This document shows positions 33,827-41,476 of a stretch of DNA of 43,104 bases, one piece after another (within the stretch, counting starts at the first letter, position 1; each line of letters opens with the position of its first letter). The position numbers and the translations under genes are program-made. The notes beneath the pieces are model-generated. The model ran no database searches. It was not told the origin of the DNA and worked only from the letters and a program-made list of their open reading frames with translations. The stretch is from Mycoplasmatota bacterium (GTDB lineage Bacteria; Bacillota_I; Bacilli_A; RF39; UBA660), in the NCBI GenBank assembly GCA_022774645.1, contig JALFKQ010000015.1, positions 1-43,104 on the forward strand, in the 5' to 3' direction.

Positions 33827-34609
33827 ATGAAATATGAGGATATATTAAAATCACATTTAAAATATGGTTCAACAAAAGAAGATATAGTAAAAAGAAATGA
33901 ATATGAAAATATACTTGAATCAGTAGTAATTGCTCCTTGGTGGGACCATAACATATTTGAAAATTCAAATGTCAAAATAGATAAAGTAAATGATAAAATT
34001 TATAATATCTATGGAGAAAACTTAGAATTTTCTTTTATTGAATTAAAACTAGTTGGATCTCCTGTAATGCTAGATCAAGCTCTATCGCTTGGAACAACAA
34101 AATGTAAAAATATATTATTTATAGGTTCAGTCGGAGCATTAGATGAAAATATAAATTTAGGTGATATTGTAATACCAGAATATTCAATATGCGGAGAAGG
34201 TGCTTCAAGATATCTAAATGATAACTTGAAAGATGAATTTGGTAAGAAAGAATATCCTAGTAAAGAGTTTACAGAAAGATTATTAAATATAGTAAATAAG
34301 CAAAATAATATTAAATATCATTATGTACCAAATTATACAGTTGATACAATATTTACAGAATATATTCATATAAATAAAATTATTGGTATGGGTGCTAAAA
34401 CAATTGAAATGGAAACATCTGCACTATTTAAAGCAAGTAAATTATTAAATATGAATGTAACAGCTCTATTCTTAGTATCAGATAATACAATAATAAATAA
34501 ATCACTTTATAGTGGAAGAACAAAAGAAGAAAAAAAATATAGAAAAAAAGTAAAAAATGAAATTATTCCAAATATAATAATAGAATTATTTAGAAAGGAG
34601 GACTTTTAA
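33827..34609 (+). CDS. Nucleoside phosphorylase superfamily protein
   Basis: This 260-residue protein is a divergent PNP/UDP-family phosphorylase. A GSVGALDENINLGDIVIP stretch near residue 103 forms the phosphate-binding and Gly-rich region, EMETSALFKAS near 198 is the ribose-binding motif (Glu-Met-Glu), and VSDNTI near 220 corresponds to the base-binding Asp strand. The Asn/Asp pattern differs from DeoD at 4678, so the substrate may be another nucleoside or nucleotide. An AGGAACAG site precedes the ATG. Its stop overlaps the start of the lipoprotein gene by one base. Confidence 0.85.
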   Translation: MKYEDILKSHLKYGSTKEDIVKRNEYENILESVVIAPWWDHNIFENSNVKIDKVNDKIYNIYGENLEFSFIELKLVGSPVMLDQALSLGTTKCKNILFIGSVGALDENINLGDIVIPEYSICGEGASRYLNDNLKDEFGKKEYPSKEFTERLLNIVNKQNNIKYHYVPNYTVDTIFTEYIHINKIIGMGAKTIEMETSALFKASKLLNMNVTALFLVSDNTIINKSLYSGRTKEEKKYRKKVKNEIIPNIIIELFRKEDF

Positions 34610-34905
34610 TGAAAAAAATACTTTTAACCTTATTAATGTCACTTTTAATAATAACTGGCTGTGGTAGTAATATAAAAGAACCTAGCTTGCCAGAATTAAA
34701 ACAATTACAACAAAAGATTGAAGAAAAATTAGATAACATTACTTATGATAATTTAGCTAGTTATGGCATAGATGAAGAAAATAAAAAAGTTGTTATTGAA
34801 TTAGTAAATAATACAAAAGAAGAACAAGATTGGTTCAAAGAAAATGTATCAGATTCACCATACATAGAATTTAAACAAGGCGGACCATATCAAACATTTG
34901 AATAG
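34609..34905 (+). CDS. Small lipoprotein
   Basis: This is a 98-residue putative lipoprotein: a Lys-Lys start, a hydrophobic signal (residues 4-17) and lipobox IITGC with Cys at about 19. The mature part is acidic, with an ELKQLQQKIEEKL helix and an ALIEELVN-like middle that could resemble a small protease-inhibitor or degradation domain; I recognise no family. It starts in the stop codon of the phosphorylase gene, so both are in one operon, and the next gene follows after 10 bases. Confidence 0.7.
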   Translation: MKKILLTLLMSLLIITGCGSNIKEPSLPELKQLQQKIEEKLDNITYDNLASYGIDEENKKVVIELVNNTKEEQDWFKENVSDSPYIEFKQGGPYQTFE

Positions 34906-34915
34906 TGAGGTAAAA

Positions 34916-35323
34916 ATGATAGAATATAACAAATTAACATATGATGAATACAAAGAAATATTGACATCAGTAGGTTGGAAAATGCCATCAGAAAGATTAC
35001 TCAAAATATCATTAGAAAAAGGAACAAATGTAAAAATAATAATAGATAGCAAAACAATTGGTATGGCAAGGTTCGTAACAGATGGAGGCTATGCAGGGCT
35101 TATAATGGATGTAGTAGTAATACCTGAATATCAAGGAAAAGGATATGGGAAATTATTAATTGAAAAACTATTAGAATATATTAAAAGTGGTTTAGAAGAT
35201 AATGAAGAAATGATGATTCAACTATTATCAGCACCTGGAAAACAAACATTCTATTCAAAATTTGGTTTTAAAGTAAAAAAAGAAGTTGCAGAAGATGGAA
35301 TGTATATGTGGCTTAAAAAATAA
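34916..35323 (+). CDS. GNAT acetyltransferase
   Basis: This 135-residue protein has the GNAT signature: VVVIPEYQGKGYGKLLIEKL (near residues 60-79) with the CoA-binding Q-G-K-G-Y-G loop, then a C-terminal FYSKFGFK stretch near 115. I chose ATG 34916 because GTGAGG precedes it and it follows the lipoprotein stop; an ATG at 34898 lies inside the lipoprotein gene without a good site. The acceptor is unknown. It ends the phosphorylase-lipoprotein-GNAT cluster. Confidence 0.88.
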   Translation: MIEYNKLTYDEYKEILTSVGWKMPSERLLKISLEKGTNVKIIIDSKTIGMARFVTDGGYAGLIMDVVVIPEYQGKGYGKLLIEKLLEYIKSGLEDNEEMMIQLLSAPGKQTFYSKFGFKVKKEVAEDGMYMWLKK

Positions 35324-35402
35324 TTCTTATAACTCTAGGAATATTTCCTGTTAAATAATTTTACTTTGTATCATAATGAAACTATGAAAAGGAGAAAGTT
35401 AT

Positions 35403-36113
35403 ATGAATCAAGAAAAGATAGGAAAATTCATTTCAGAAAAAAGGAAAGATAAAAAACTAACACAATCTGAATTAGCTGAAAAATTAGGAGTAACTGATAA
35501 ATCAATTAGTAATTGGGAAAACGGAAGAAATATGCCAGATTTATCACTTTTTAAGCCAATATGTGAAATATTAGATATATCAATTAACGATTTATTAAGT
35601 GGTAAAGAAGTTCCTAAAAATGAATATCAAGAAAGATTAGAAGAAAATATCATAAGTACAATTAACTATAGTAATAAAAAAGTAATAGAAAAAAATAATA
35701 TAATTGGTATTATTCTAATATTATTTGGATTACTAATATCAGTAACTGCTTTAACAATATTTAAAAGTGAAAGTAGTTGGGGAAGCATATATTCAATATT
35801 TGGGGGCATTATATCTCTTATAGGTGTTGGAAGATTTACAAAGAAATTTAAAGTAACAAAAAGAATATTTTTAGATATAATATATTTTATATTATTTATT
35901 TCGATATTATTTATAATTGATTATATTAGTGTTATCAATATCAAGCAAGCTCCAAGATTTGCAATATATAAAATATCATCATTAAACTCAATTTATTATG
36001 ATACTCCATTTTATGATGTTGTTAGATGTAATGTGGGTAGAGAAAATGAGTATTATAAGGTTATAAAAAATCAGAATTACGATAAAGAAAATATAAATGA
36101 ATATTGTAAATAA
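35403..36113 (+). CDS. XRE-family regulator with membrane domain
   Basis: Residues 4-60 are a Cro/C1-type helix-turn-helix (RKDKKLTQSELAEKLGV then SISNWENGRNMPD). Residues about 96-175 contain three membrane helices, and the last 50 residues are extracytoplasmic with two Cys. The design, a DNA-binding domain tethered to the membrane, suggests that an envelope signal controls transcription. The ATG follows AAAGGAGAAAG. Target genes are unknown; genes on either side are candidates. Confidence 0.85.
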   Translation: MNQEKIGKFISEKRKDKKLTQSELAEKLGVTDKSISNWENGRNMPDLSLFKPICEILDISINDLLSGKEVPKNEYQERLEENIISTINYSNKKVIEKNNIIGIILILFGLLISVTALTIFKSESSWGSIYSIFGGIISLIGVGRFTKKFKVTKRIFLDIIYFILFISILFIIDYISVINIKQAPRFAIYKISSLNSIYYDTPFYDVVRCNVGRENEYYKVIKNQNYDKENINEYCK

Positions 36114-36130
36114 TAATGCTTATAAATATT

Positions 36131-36161
36131 AAGACTGTATATGAAAAATATATAGTCTTTT
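36131..36161 (+). terminator. Terminator of the XRE regulator gene
   Basis: AAGACTGTATAT pairs with ATATATAGTCTT (one G-U) around GAAAA, followed by T residues. Confidence 0.8.
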
Positions 36162-36224
36162 AATTACTAATATTTCAAAAAATTCTTGTATTATGTTATA
36201 CTTAAATAGAAGTAGGTGAAATAA

Positions 36225-37289
36225 ATGATTTGGGTTTTATTAATACTATTTTGCTTGGCATTCTTTACATATGGTATACTTTATATTTGTAATAGAATAA
36301 AAAAGTTTGGTATAAAAAATAAATATCTTCCTTATATAATAGTTGTGCTTTTTATATTAATATTATCATTAATATTTAATTTTATTACAACAGCAATTAT
36401 AATAATACACTATTTTGTAATATGGTTATTTATGGATATAATCTTTATGATAATTAAAAAGATTAGAAAAAAAGATTTCAAACACTATGTAGCTGGTATT
36501 ATCACAATAGTTTTTGTTCCAATATACATAGGAATAGGTGTATACAATGTTTATGATGTAAAAGTTACTAAATATGATATTAAAACAAATAAATTAAATG
36601 ATAAGTATAAAGTTGCATTAATATCAGACAGTCATATGGGAACAACATTTAATGCTGATAAATTTAATGATTATTTAAAAGAAATAGAAAAAAATAATCC
36701 TGATATATTACTTATTGCTGGAGATTTTGTAGATGATGGTACTACAAAAGCAGATATGATAAAAGCCTGTGAGTATCTAGGACAAGTCAAAACTAAATAT
36801 GGAGTATATTTTGCTCATGGAAATCACGATAAAGGGTATTATGCAGAAAAAAGAGGATACTCATCAGCAGATCTAGAAGAAGAACTTACTAAAAATAATG
36901 TAAAAGTATTAAAAGATGAAAACATATTAATAAATAATGAAATATATATATTAGGTAGAAAAGATGCTGAAGTTAGAAATAGAATGAGTGCTCAAGATTT
37001 AGTAAAAGATTTAGACAAAAGTAAATATATAATAGATATAAATCATCAACCAACCGATTATGACAATGAATCAAAAAGCAATATAGATTTAGTAGTATCA
37101 GGTCACACACACGGAGGACAATTTATACCACTTGGATTATTAAGTCCATATGTAAGTGAAAATGACAACATTTATGGATACAAAAAAATAAATAACACTA
37201 ACTTTATTGTTACATCAGGTATATCGGATTGGGAACTTAAACTTAAAACTGGTTGTATATCAGAATATGTTTTAATAAATATCAACTAA
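36225..37289 (+). CDS. Membrane metallophosphoesterase
   Basis: This 354-residue protein has about four N-terminal membrane helices (residues 1-120), then a calcineurin-like phosphoesterase domain facing outside or the membrane surface. All metal motifs are visible: DSHMG near residue 132, GDFVDDG near 162, GNHDKGY near 193, NHQP near 270 and GHTHGGQF near 290. YkuE/YaeI-type relatives act on lipid or wall phosphates (for example UDP-diacylglucosamine-like substrates), but the substrate here is unknown. An AGTAGGTG site precedes the ATG. A small lipoprotein gene follows by 10 bases. Confidence 0.88.
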   Translation: MIWVLLILFCLAFFTYGILYICNRIKKFGIKNKYLPYIIVVLFILILSLIFNFITTAIIIIHYFVIWLFMDIIFMIIKKIRKKDFKHYVAGIITIVFVPIYIGIGVYNVYDVKVTKYDIKTNKLNDKYKVALISDSHMGTTFNADKFNDYLKEIEKNNPDILLIAGDFVDDGTTKADMIKACEYLGQVKTKYGVYFAHGNHDKGYYAEKRGYSSADLEEELTKNNVKVLKDENILINNEIYILGRKDAEVRNRMSAQDLVKDLDKSKYIIDINHQPTDYDNESKSNIDLVVSGHTHGGQFIPLGLLSPYVSENDNIYGYKKINNTNFIVTSGISDWELKLKTGCISEYVLININ

Positions 37290-37298
37290 GGAGAAAAT

Positions 37299-37748
37299 AT
37301 GAAAAAGATTTATTTAATTTTAATTATTACTTTATTTTTAACAGGATGTTTTAACAATTTAACTGATTCAGATATACCAAAAGGATATACTGAAAAAGAA
37401 GAATATTATGATAAAAATGGAGTACAAGATTATACTGATTATGCTAAGTATACTTATAAAACAAAAGATATTATAGGAAGTAATAAAGACTATAATAAAG
37501 TTACAACAGATGATATAAATAACATAACTGAATATTTTGATGATTTTAAATCAGTGATGGAATCAAAAGATAGATTAAAAGAATATGATTTTGATGTTAC
37601 TAAAATAACAGAAGGAGACTTTTTTAGAATTAAAACTAAAGAAGGAGAAAGTATAGGAGACTCTAAATATCAAAAATTTGATAACTATACATTATACTTC
37701 TTTGATACTGAAACATTAACATTATATTACATACACAATAATATTTAA
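37299..37748 (+). CDS. Hypothetical lipoprotein
   Basis: This 149-residue protein has a Lys-Lys start, a hydrophobic signal (residues 4-14) and lipobox FLTGC with Cys17. The mature domain is polar, rich in Asp, Tyr, Lys and Thr, with no recognised motif. An AAGGAGA site precedes the ATG, 10 bases after the metallophosphoesterase stop, so the two are likely made together. Confidence 0.7.
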   Translation: MKKIYLILIITLFLTGCFNNLTDSDIPKGYTEKEEYYDKNGVQDYTDYAKYTYKTKDIIGSNKDYNKVTTDDINNITEYFDDFKSVMESKDRLKEYDFDVTKITEGDFFRIKTKEGESIGDSKYQKFDNYTLYFFDTETLTLYYIHNNI

Positions 37749-37790
37749 AAAAAACTATATAATTTTAATTAAAGTAAAGGAAGTAATAAT

Positions 37791-38720
37791 ATGTTAGAAA
37801 AAATAAAGTCATCTTGTAATTATGTTGCATCAAATAGTGAGTTTGTAACAATTGATTATAAAAAGTTAGATGAATTCATCAAAACTATAGATTGTAATAA
37901 AATTAAGTTTTGGTTAAGTAGTAATCCATATAATTTATTTGATATGAAAATTGACAAAATAATTAATTTTATGTTAATATACGACTCAATAAATTATTGT
38001 TTTTGGGGAGAACCGAAATGGACAATAGAGACATCAGAAGGTCAAAAAGATGGTTCAGATGCATTATTATATACACTACTAAATTATGTGAGAAATTTAA
38101 ATGAAGTTGATTTTTCAAATATGACATTAGAAGAATTTTCTAACATATTAAAAGGAAATATTGATATACCTTTCTTAAAAGAAAGATATAATACAGTAGT
38201 TTCAATAAGTAAAATAGTCAATATAAAAATGAATGGTAATTTTTATGATTATATCAAAAACATAAATAATGATATTGAGTTGTTTGACATTATAATAAAT
38301 AACTTCAAAGATTTATGTGATGAAAGAAAATATAATAATAGAAAAGTATATTTTTATAAATTAGCACAATTATTAACTTCTGATATTTTACATATTAAAG
38401 AATTAATAAATAATACAAAAGTAGATTATAGTCATTTAGTTGGATGTGCTGACTATAAAATACCTCAAACTTTAAGAGCTTTAGGAATATTAGTATATAA
38501 TAGTGAATTATCTAATATTGTTGATAATAAAAAACCAATAGAAGAAAATTCAAAATATGAAGTAGAAATAAGAGCAAACACAATCAGAGTTATTACATAC
38601 ATTAATTCAAAGTTAAAAGATTGTTTTTCAATAGATATAAACGACTATTTATTCTTATCAGCTAAGTCAGTTAAGAATATTGTTAAACCATATCACTTAT
38701 GTGAAAATAAGAATTATTAA
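37791..38720 (+). CDS. Queuosine salvage protein (DUF2419/QNG1-like)
   Basis: The 309-residue protein matches the queuosine 5'-phosphate N-glycosylase (QNG1, DUF2419/PF10343) pattern, which frees queuine base from queuosine nucleotide for reuse in tRNA. Motifs: NYCFW at residues 68-72, a DGSDAL stretch at 87-92, FYKLAQLLTSD at 188-198, the GCADYKIPQTLRALGILVY block at about 218-236 and EVEIRA at 257-262. The usual C-terminal HHR-type ending is changed to PYHLCENKNY. An AAGGAAG site precedes the ATG. It is a stand-alone gene without queuosine transport or tgt genes nearby. The identification is by motif memory; catalytic activity is not shown. Confidence 0.78.
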   Translation: MLEKIKSSCNYVASNSEFVTIDYKKLDEFIKTIDCNKIKFWLSSNPYNLFDMKIDKIINFMLIYDSINYCFWGEPKWTIETSEGQKDGSDALLYTLLNYVRNLNEVDFSNMTLEEFSNILKGNIDIPFLKERYNTVVSISKIVNIKMNGNFYDYIKNINNDIELFDIIINNFKDLCDERKYNNRKVYFYKLAQLLTSDILHIKELINNTKVDYSHLVGCADYKIPQTLRALGILVYNSELSNIVDNKKPIEENSKYEVEIRANTIRVITYINSKLKDCFSIDINDYLFLSAKSVKNIVKPYHLCENKNY

Positions 38721-38805
38721 AAAAATATAATCTTAGAATTAAATATAATTTTTTAATCTTATAACAAAAGTGGTAAATCAAATTTAAAAAAAGGAAGTGA
38801 CAACT

Positions 38806-38877
38806 ATGGAAAATAAAACTAATATCAACTGTTTGATTACGATTTATAGAAACTCCTTTGAAAAAGCCTATAAATAA
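38806..38877 (+). CDS. Short open frame, 23 residues, in mobile-element debris
   Basis: An AAGGAAG site and ATG open a 23-codon frame (Asn, Ile and Lys rich) that ends at TAA. The strong ribosome site and the neighbouring broken genes suggest the first codons of a larger gene that was lost. No family recognised. Confidence 0.3.
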   Translation: MENKTNINCLITIYRNSFEKAYK

Positions 38878-39030
38878 AGGAATTGAAGAGATTTTGATCT
38901 TGCACGATTTTAATAAAAAATCATCAAAAATCACAAAAAAATGATAAAAATGGCAAAAATTACTACTTTTTTGACTAGAAATTAGACAACTGATTACGAC
39001 AGGTGAAACTATATAAAAATTAATTAAATT
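38878..39030 (+). other. Unassigned AT-rich stretch before the parB remnant
   Basis: No gene is visible. The stretch has several A-rich runs, a TTGACT hexamer at about 38972 without a matching -10, and an AGGTGAA near 39001 not followed by a frame. It is probably non-coding debris of the conjugative element. Confidence 0.4.
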
Positions 39031-39056
39031 ACACATCTTTTTAGGTGTGTTTTTTT
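39031..39056 (+). terminator. Terminator upstream of the parB-like remnant
   Basis: ACACATCT pairs with AGGTGTGT (one G-U) around TTTT, followed by seven T. Confidence 0.75.
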
Positions 39057-39081
39057 GTGTCTAAAAATAGGAGGAAAAAGT

Positions 39082-39702
39082 ATGAAAGAAGAAGGTATTG
39101 AAATAGATGTAAAAGATATTTCGGATTTTAAAAATCATCCTTTTAAAATTAATAATGATTTAAATTATGAAGAACTAAAAAATAGTATTATTGATTATGG
39201 AGTTTTAGTTCCTACAATCGTTAGACAAAAAGATGATGGAAAATATGAAATGTTATCTGGTCATAGAAGGAAAAAAATATGTGAAGAACAAGGAATACAA
39301 AAAATACCTTGTATTATAAAAAGCATGACAGATGATGAAGCAATAATTTTAATGGTTGATTCAAATCTTCAAAGAGAAAAAATATTACCGAGTGAAAAAG
39401 CACTAGCTTATAAAATGAAATACGATGCAATAAAACATCAAGGTAAAACTTCTGACCCATTGGATCCAAAGTTAAGCATAGAAAAAGTTGGAAAAGATAC
39501 AGGAGATAGTGCTACTCAAATAAAAAGATATATTAGATTAAATTATCTTATTCCAGAATTGTTACAATTGGTAGATGATACAGTTTTAAAGGATAAGAAA
39601 TCTATTTTAACAATGGAATTAAGATCTGCTGTAGAATTATCATTCCTAACAAAAAAAGAACAAGAAATAGTTTATGAAGAAATTAGTAATGAATATGTCT
39701 GA
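39082..39702 (+). pseudogene. ParB-like partition/regulatory protein, C-terminally truncated
   Basis: This protein of 206 residues has the ParB N-domain: a DVKDISDFKNHPF start, SIIDYGVLVPTIVRQKDDG near residue 33, the arginine patch MLSGHRRKK near 55 and the helix-turn-helix core with VDSNLQREKILPSEKALAYKMK near 93-114. Relatives on integrative conjugative elements are about 300 residues and continue well past NEYV, where this frame ends in TGA. The C-terminal third is therefore missing, replaced by a VirB4-like fragment that starts within 10 bases. I chose ATG 39082 behind AGGAGGAAAA; a GTG-type start at 39055 lies in the terminator. Likely inactive, although the DNA-binding core is whole. 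Confidence 0.72.
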
Positions 39703-40216
39703 AAGAACAGATAGAATGAAATTTGATGATAAGGAATTCCAAATTTTAACTGTCAAAAATGTACCACCTTTTGTAAGTAAATTATTTTTTGAAGATATAT
39801 TCAATTACCCTGATGTTAGAGCTTCGATAGGAATACAAGAATGTATAACTCAAGAAGAATTAATAAGATGGGTAAATTCACAATATCAGTTCTTATTAAC
39901 TGATAGAAATACTACTAAAAAATTAAGTGATGCTACTGAATTAGACACACAAAAAGAAAACTTTCAAGCATTAATGCAAGATATCAAAAATGGTGATAAA
40001 AAGATTAAAGAAGTTTCACTTATTTTAATAGTAGAAGGAGATAAAAAACATAGATAAGAAGTAATAAGAGATTTAAAAAGAATAGCTGATTCATATCAAA
40101 TAAAATTAGATATTCCAAGATTAAGAAAAATGGAAGCATGGCAAAGTTATGATTTATCAACTAAAACTTTTGAAGATTATTGCTTTTATCTACATTGGAG
40201 AGTGAAACAATTATAG
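39689..40216 (+). pseudogene. VirB4-like conjugation ATPase, internal fragment with a nonsense codon
   Basis: This frame reads DRMKFDDKEFQILTVKNVP near its start, a pattern I associate with the region before the ATPase of VirB4/TraE-type conjugation proteins of Gram-positive elements, then LLTDRNTTKKL and an EVSLILIVEG strand. A TAA at 40055-40057 interrupts it, but the same frame continues (EVIRDLKRIADSYQIKLDIP, RKMEAWQSYDL) to a TAG at 40214, which still fits the family. The Walker A and B motifs are absent, so it is an inactive fragment. It starts in overlap with the truncated parB-like gene. Confidence 0.65.
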
Positions 40217-40269
40217 ATAAGGATACTATAGTGTTTAAGTTCAAGGATGGAACAGAAATAAATGGATAA
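40159..40269 (+). pseudogene. Possible C-terminal tail of a large serine recombinase
   Basis: In another frame, overlapping the end of the VirB4 fragment, the bases encode ESETIIDKDTIVFKFKDGTE and end in TAA at 40267. A DKDT-V-F-K-F-K-DGTEI ending is one I associate with the last residues of large serine recombinases on conjugative transposons. There is no start codon. The call is tentative. Confidence 0.35.
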
Positions 40270-40288
40270 AAAATATAAAAAATTTTTG

Positions 40289-40313
40289 AGCAAATGTAAA
40301 AGTTTGCTTTTTT
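40289..40313 (+). terminator. Terminator at the end of the mobile-element remnant
   Basis: AGCAAA (40289-40294) pairs with TTTGCT (40303-40308), followed by T residues. Confidence 0.75.
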
Positions 40314-40405
40314 GTGTTATAATATGGTTACAGATAAATAGTATGTTATCGCTCAAATTATCTTTCTAATTATAAAAAAATTGAGTAATAATAATCATAA
40401 AGTTA

Positions 40406-40434
40406 TTGACAAACTATATGAAATAATATAAAAT
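40406..40434 (+). promoter_or_regulatory. Promoter of the PerR-rubrerythrin operon
   Basis: Perfect TTGACA (40406-40411), 17-base spacer, TAAAAT (40429-40434). Confidence 0.8.
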
Positions 40435-40435
40435 A

Positions 40436-40458
40436 AAATTAGGAATAATTCCTAATTT
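40436..40458 (+). promoter_or_regulatory. Palindromic operator, probable PerR/Fur-family site
   Basis: AAATTAGGAAT-A-ATTCCTAATTT is a perfect 11-1-11 inverted repeat placed at the transcription start of the operon whose first gene encodes PerR. Autorepression is the natural reading. The ATTAGGAATAATTCCTAAT core is close to the operators of Fur-family regulators; the exact regulator is inferred. Confidence 0.65.
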
Positions 40459-40471
40459 AGAAAGAGGATAC

Positions 40472-40870
40472 ATGAATAACTATTCTAAGCAAAGAGAAAT
40501 TATACTAGAAACATTTAAGTATTTAAATCATCCAACAGTGGAACAAATATATGATAAAGTACATCAAGATAATCCAACTATTAGTAAAAGTACAGTTTAT
40601 AGAAATTTAAATGTTTTATTGGAAAATAAAACTATCAAGAAAATAAAAGTATTAACTGGACCAGACAAATATGATTATATTGATAAAGAACATTATCATG
40701 TAATATGCAACAAATGTGGAAAAGTTTTTGATTTTATGTATCAGTTTAAGAAGGAAAAACTAAAAGAATTGATCCATAATCAAACGAGTGTAATTACTAA
40801 TGTAGACAGTATCATTTTATATGGAATATGTGAAGAATGTAAATCTAAAATAAAGTATGAGGAGGAATAA
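40472..40870 (+). CDS. perR: PerR-type peroxide-sensing Fur-family repressor
   Basis: PerR represses oxidative-stress genes and is inactivated when its Fe-bound His residues are oxidised. This 132-residue protein has a winged helix (residues 1-65, with TVYRNLNVL) and a dimerisation domain. All five regulatory metal ligands known from Bacillus PerR can be placed: H20, D68, H74, H76 and D87 (the last marks PerR rather than Fur). The structural zinc site has Cys 79, 82, 120 and 123. It is shorter than Bacillus PerR by about 17 residues at the N-terminus. It starts the operon with rubrerythrin (three bases later) under a palindromic operator. Confidence 0.88.
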   Translation: MNNYSKQREIILETFKYLNHPTVEQIYDKVHQDNPTISKSTVYRNLNVLLENKTIKKIKVLTGPDKYDYIDKEHYHVICNKCGKVFDFMYQFKKEKLKELIHNQTSVITNVDSIILYGICEECKSKIKYEEE

Positions 40871-40873
40871 AAA

Positions 40874-41413
40874 ATGGAATTAAAAGGATCAAAAACAGAA
40901 AAAAATTTAATGGAGGCATTTGCAGGAGAATCACAAGCAAGAAATAAATATACCTATTTTGCAAGCAAAGCTAAAAAGGAAGGATATGAGCAAATAGCAG
41001 CAATATTTCAAGAAACAGCAGATAATGAAAAGGAACATGCTAAATTATGGTTTAAACTATTACATGATGAAGATATACCATCTACAGCTGAAAATTTAAA
41101 AGCAGCAGCAGAAGGAGAAAATTTTGAATGGACAGATATGTATGATAGAATGGCAAAAGAAGCAAAGGAAGAAGGATTTGATAGAATAGCATATTTATTT
41201 GAAGCGGTTGGAAAGATAGAAAAAGAACATGAAGAAAGATATAAAAAATTATTAGAAAATGTAGAAGATGGGTTAGTATTTTCTAAAGATGGAGATAAAA
41301 TTTGGAAATGTAGAAATTGTGGACATATTGTAATTGGTAAAGAAGCACCAGAAATTTGCCCAGTTTGTAGTCATCCAAAAGCATATTTTGAAATAAAAGC
41401 AGAAAATTATTAA
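40874..41413 (+). CDS. rbr: Rubrerythrin
   Basis: Rubrerythrin reduces hydrogen peroxide in anaerobes using electrons from rubredoxin. The 179-residue protein has a four-helix ferritin-like domain with di-iron Glu/His ligands visible in [12 protein letters not shown] (E19), [11 protein letters not shown] and [14 protein letters not shown]. The C-terminal rubredoxin domain has two Cys pairs (CRNCG and CPVC, near residues 144-163). It follows perR by three bases behind AGGAGG, so it is in the same PerR-controlled unit. Its expected electron donor may be the rubredoxin domain of the next gene. Confidence 0.96.
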   Translation: MELKGSKTEKNLMEAFAGESQARNKYTYFASKAKKEGYEQIAAIFQETADNEKEHAKLWFKLLHDEDIPSTAENLKAAAEGENFEWTDMYDRMAKEAKEEGFDRIAYLFEAVGKIEKEHEERYKKLLENVEDGLVFSKDGDKIWKCRNCGHIVIGKEAPEICPVCSHPKAYFEIKAENY

Positions 41414-41424
41414 TATATTAGTAA

Positions 41425-41454
41425 AATAAGAGATACATTTTTGTATCTCTTATT
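41425..41454 (+). terminator. Strong hairpin between rubrerythrin and the rubredoxin fusion gene
   Basis: A perfect 13-bp stem (core ATAAGAGATACA/TGTATCTCTTAT, loop TTTT). No T run follows, so it may act as an mRNA-stabilising or processing hairpin, or a partial terminator, rather than a full terminator. It lies 22 bases before the next ATG. Confidence 0.5.
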
Positions 41455-41476
41455 GAAATTAAAAAAGGAGGAAAAA

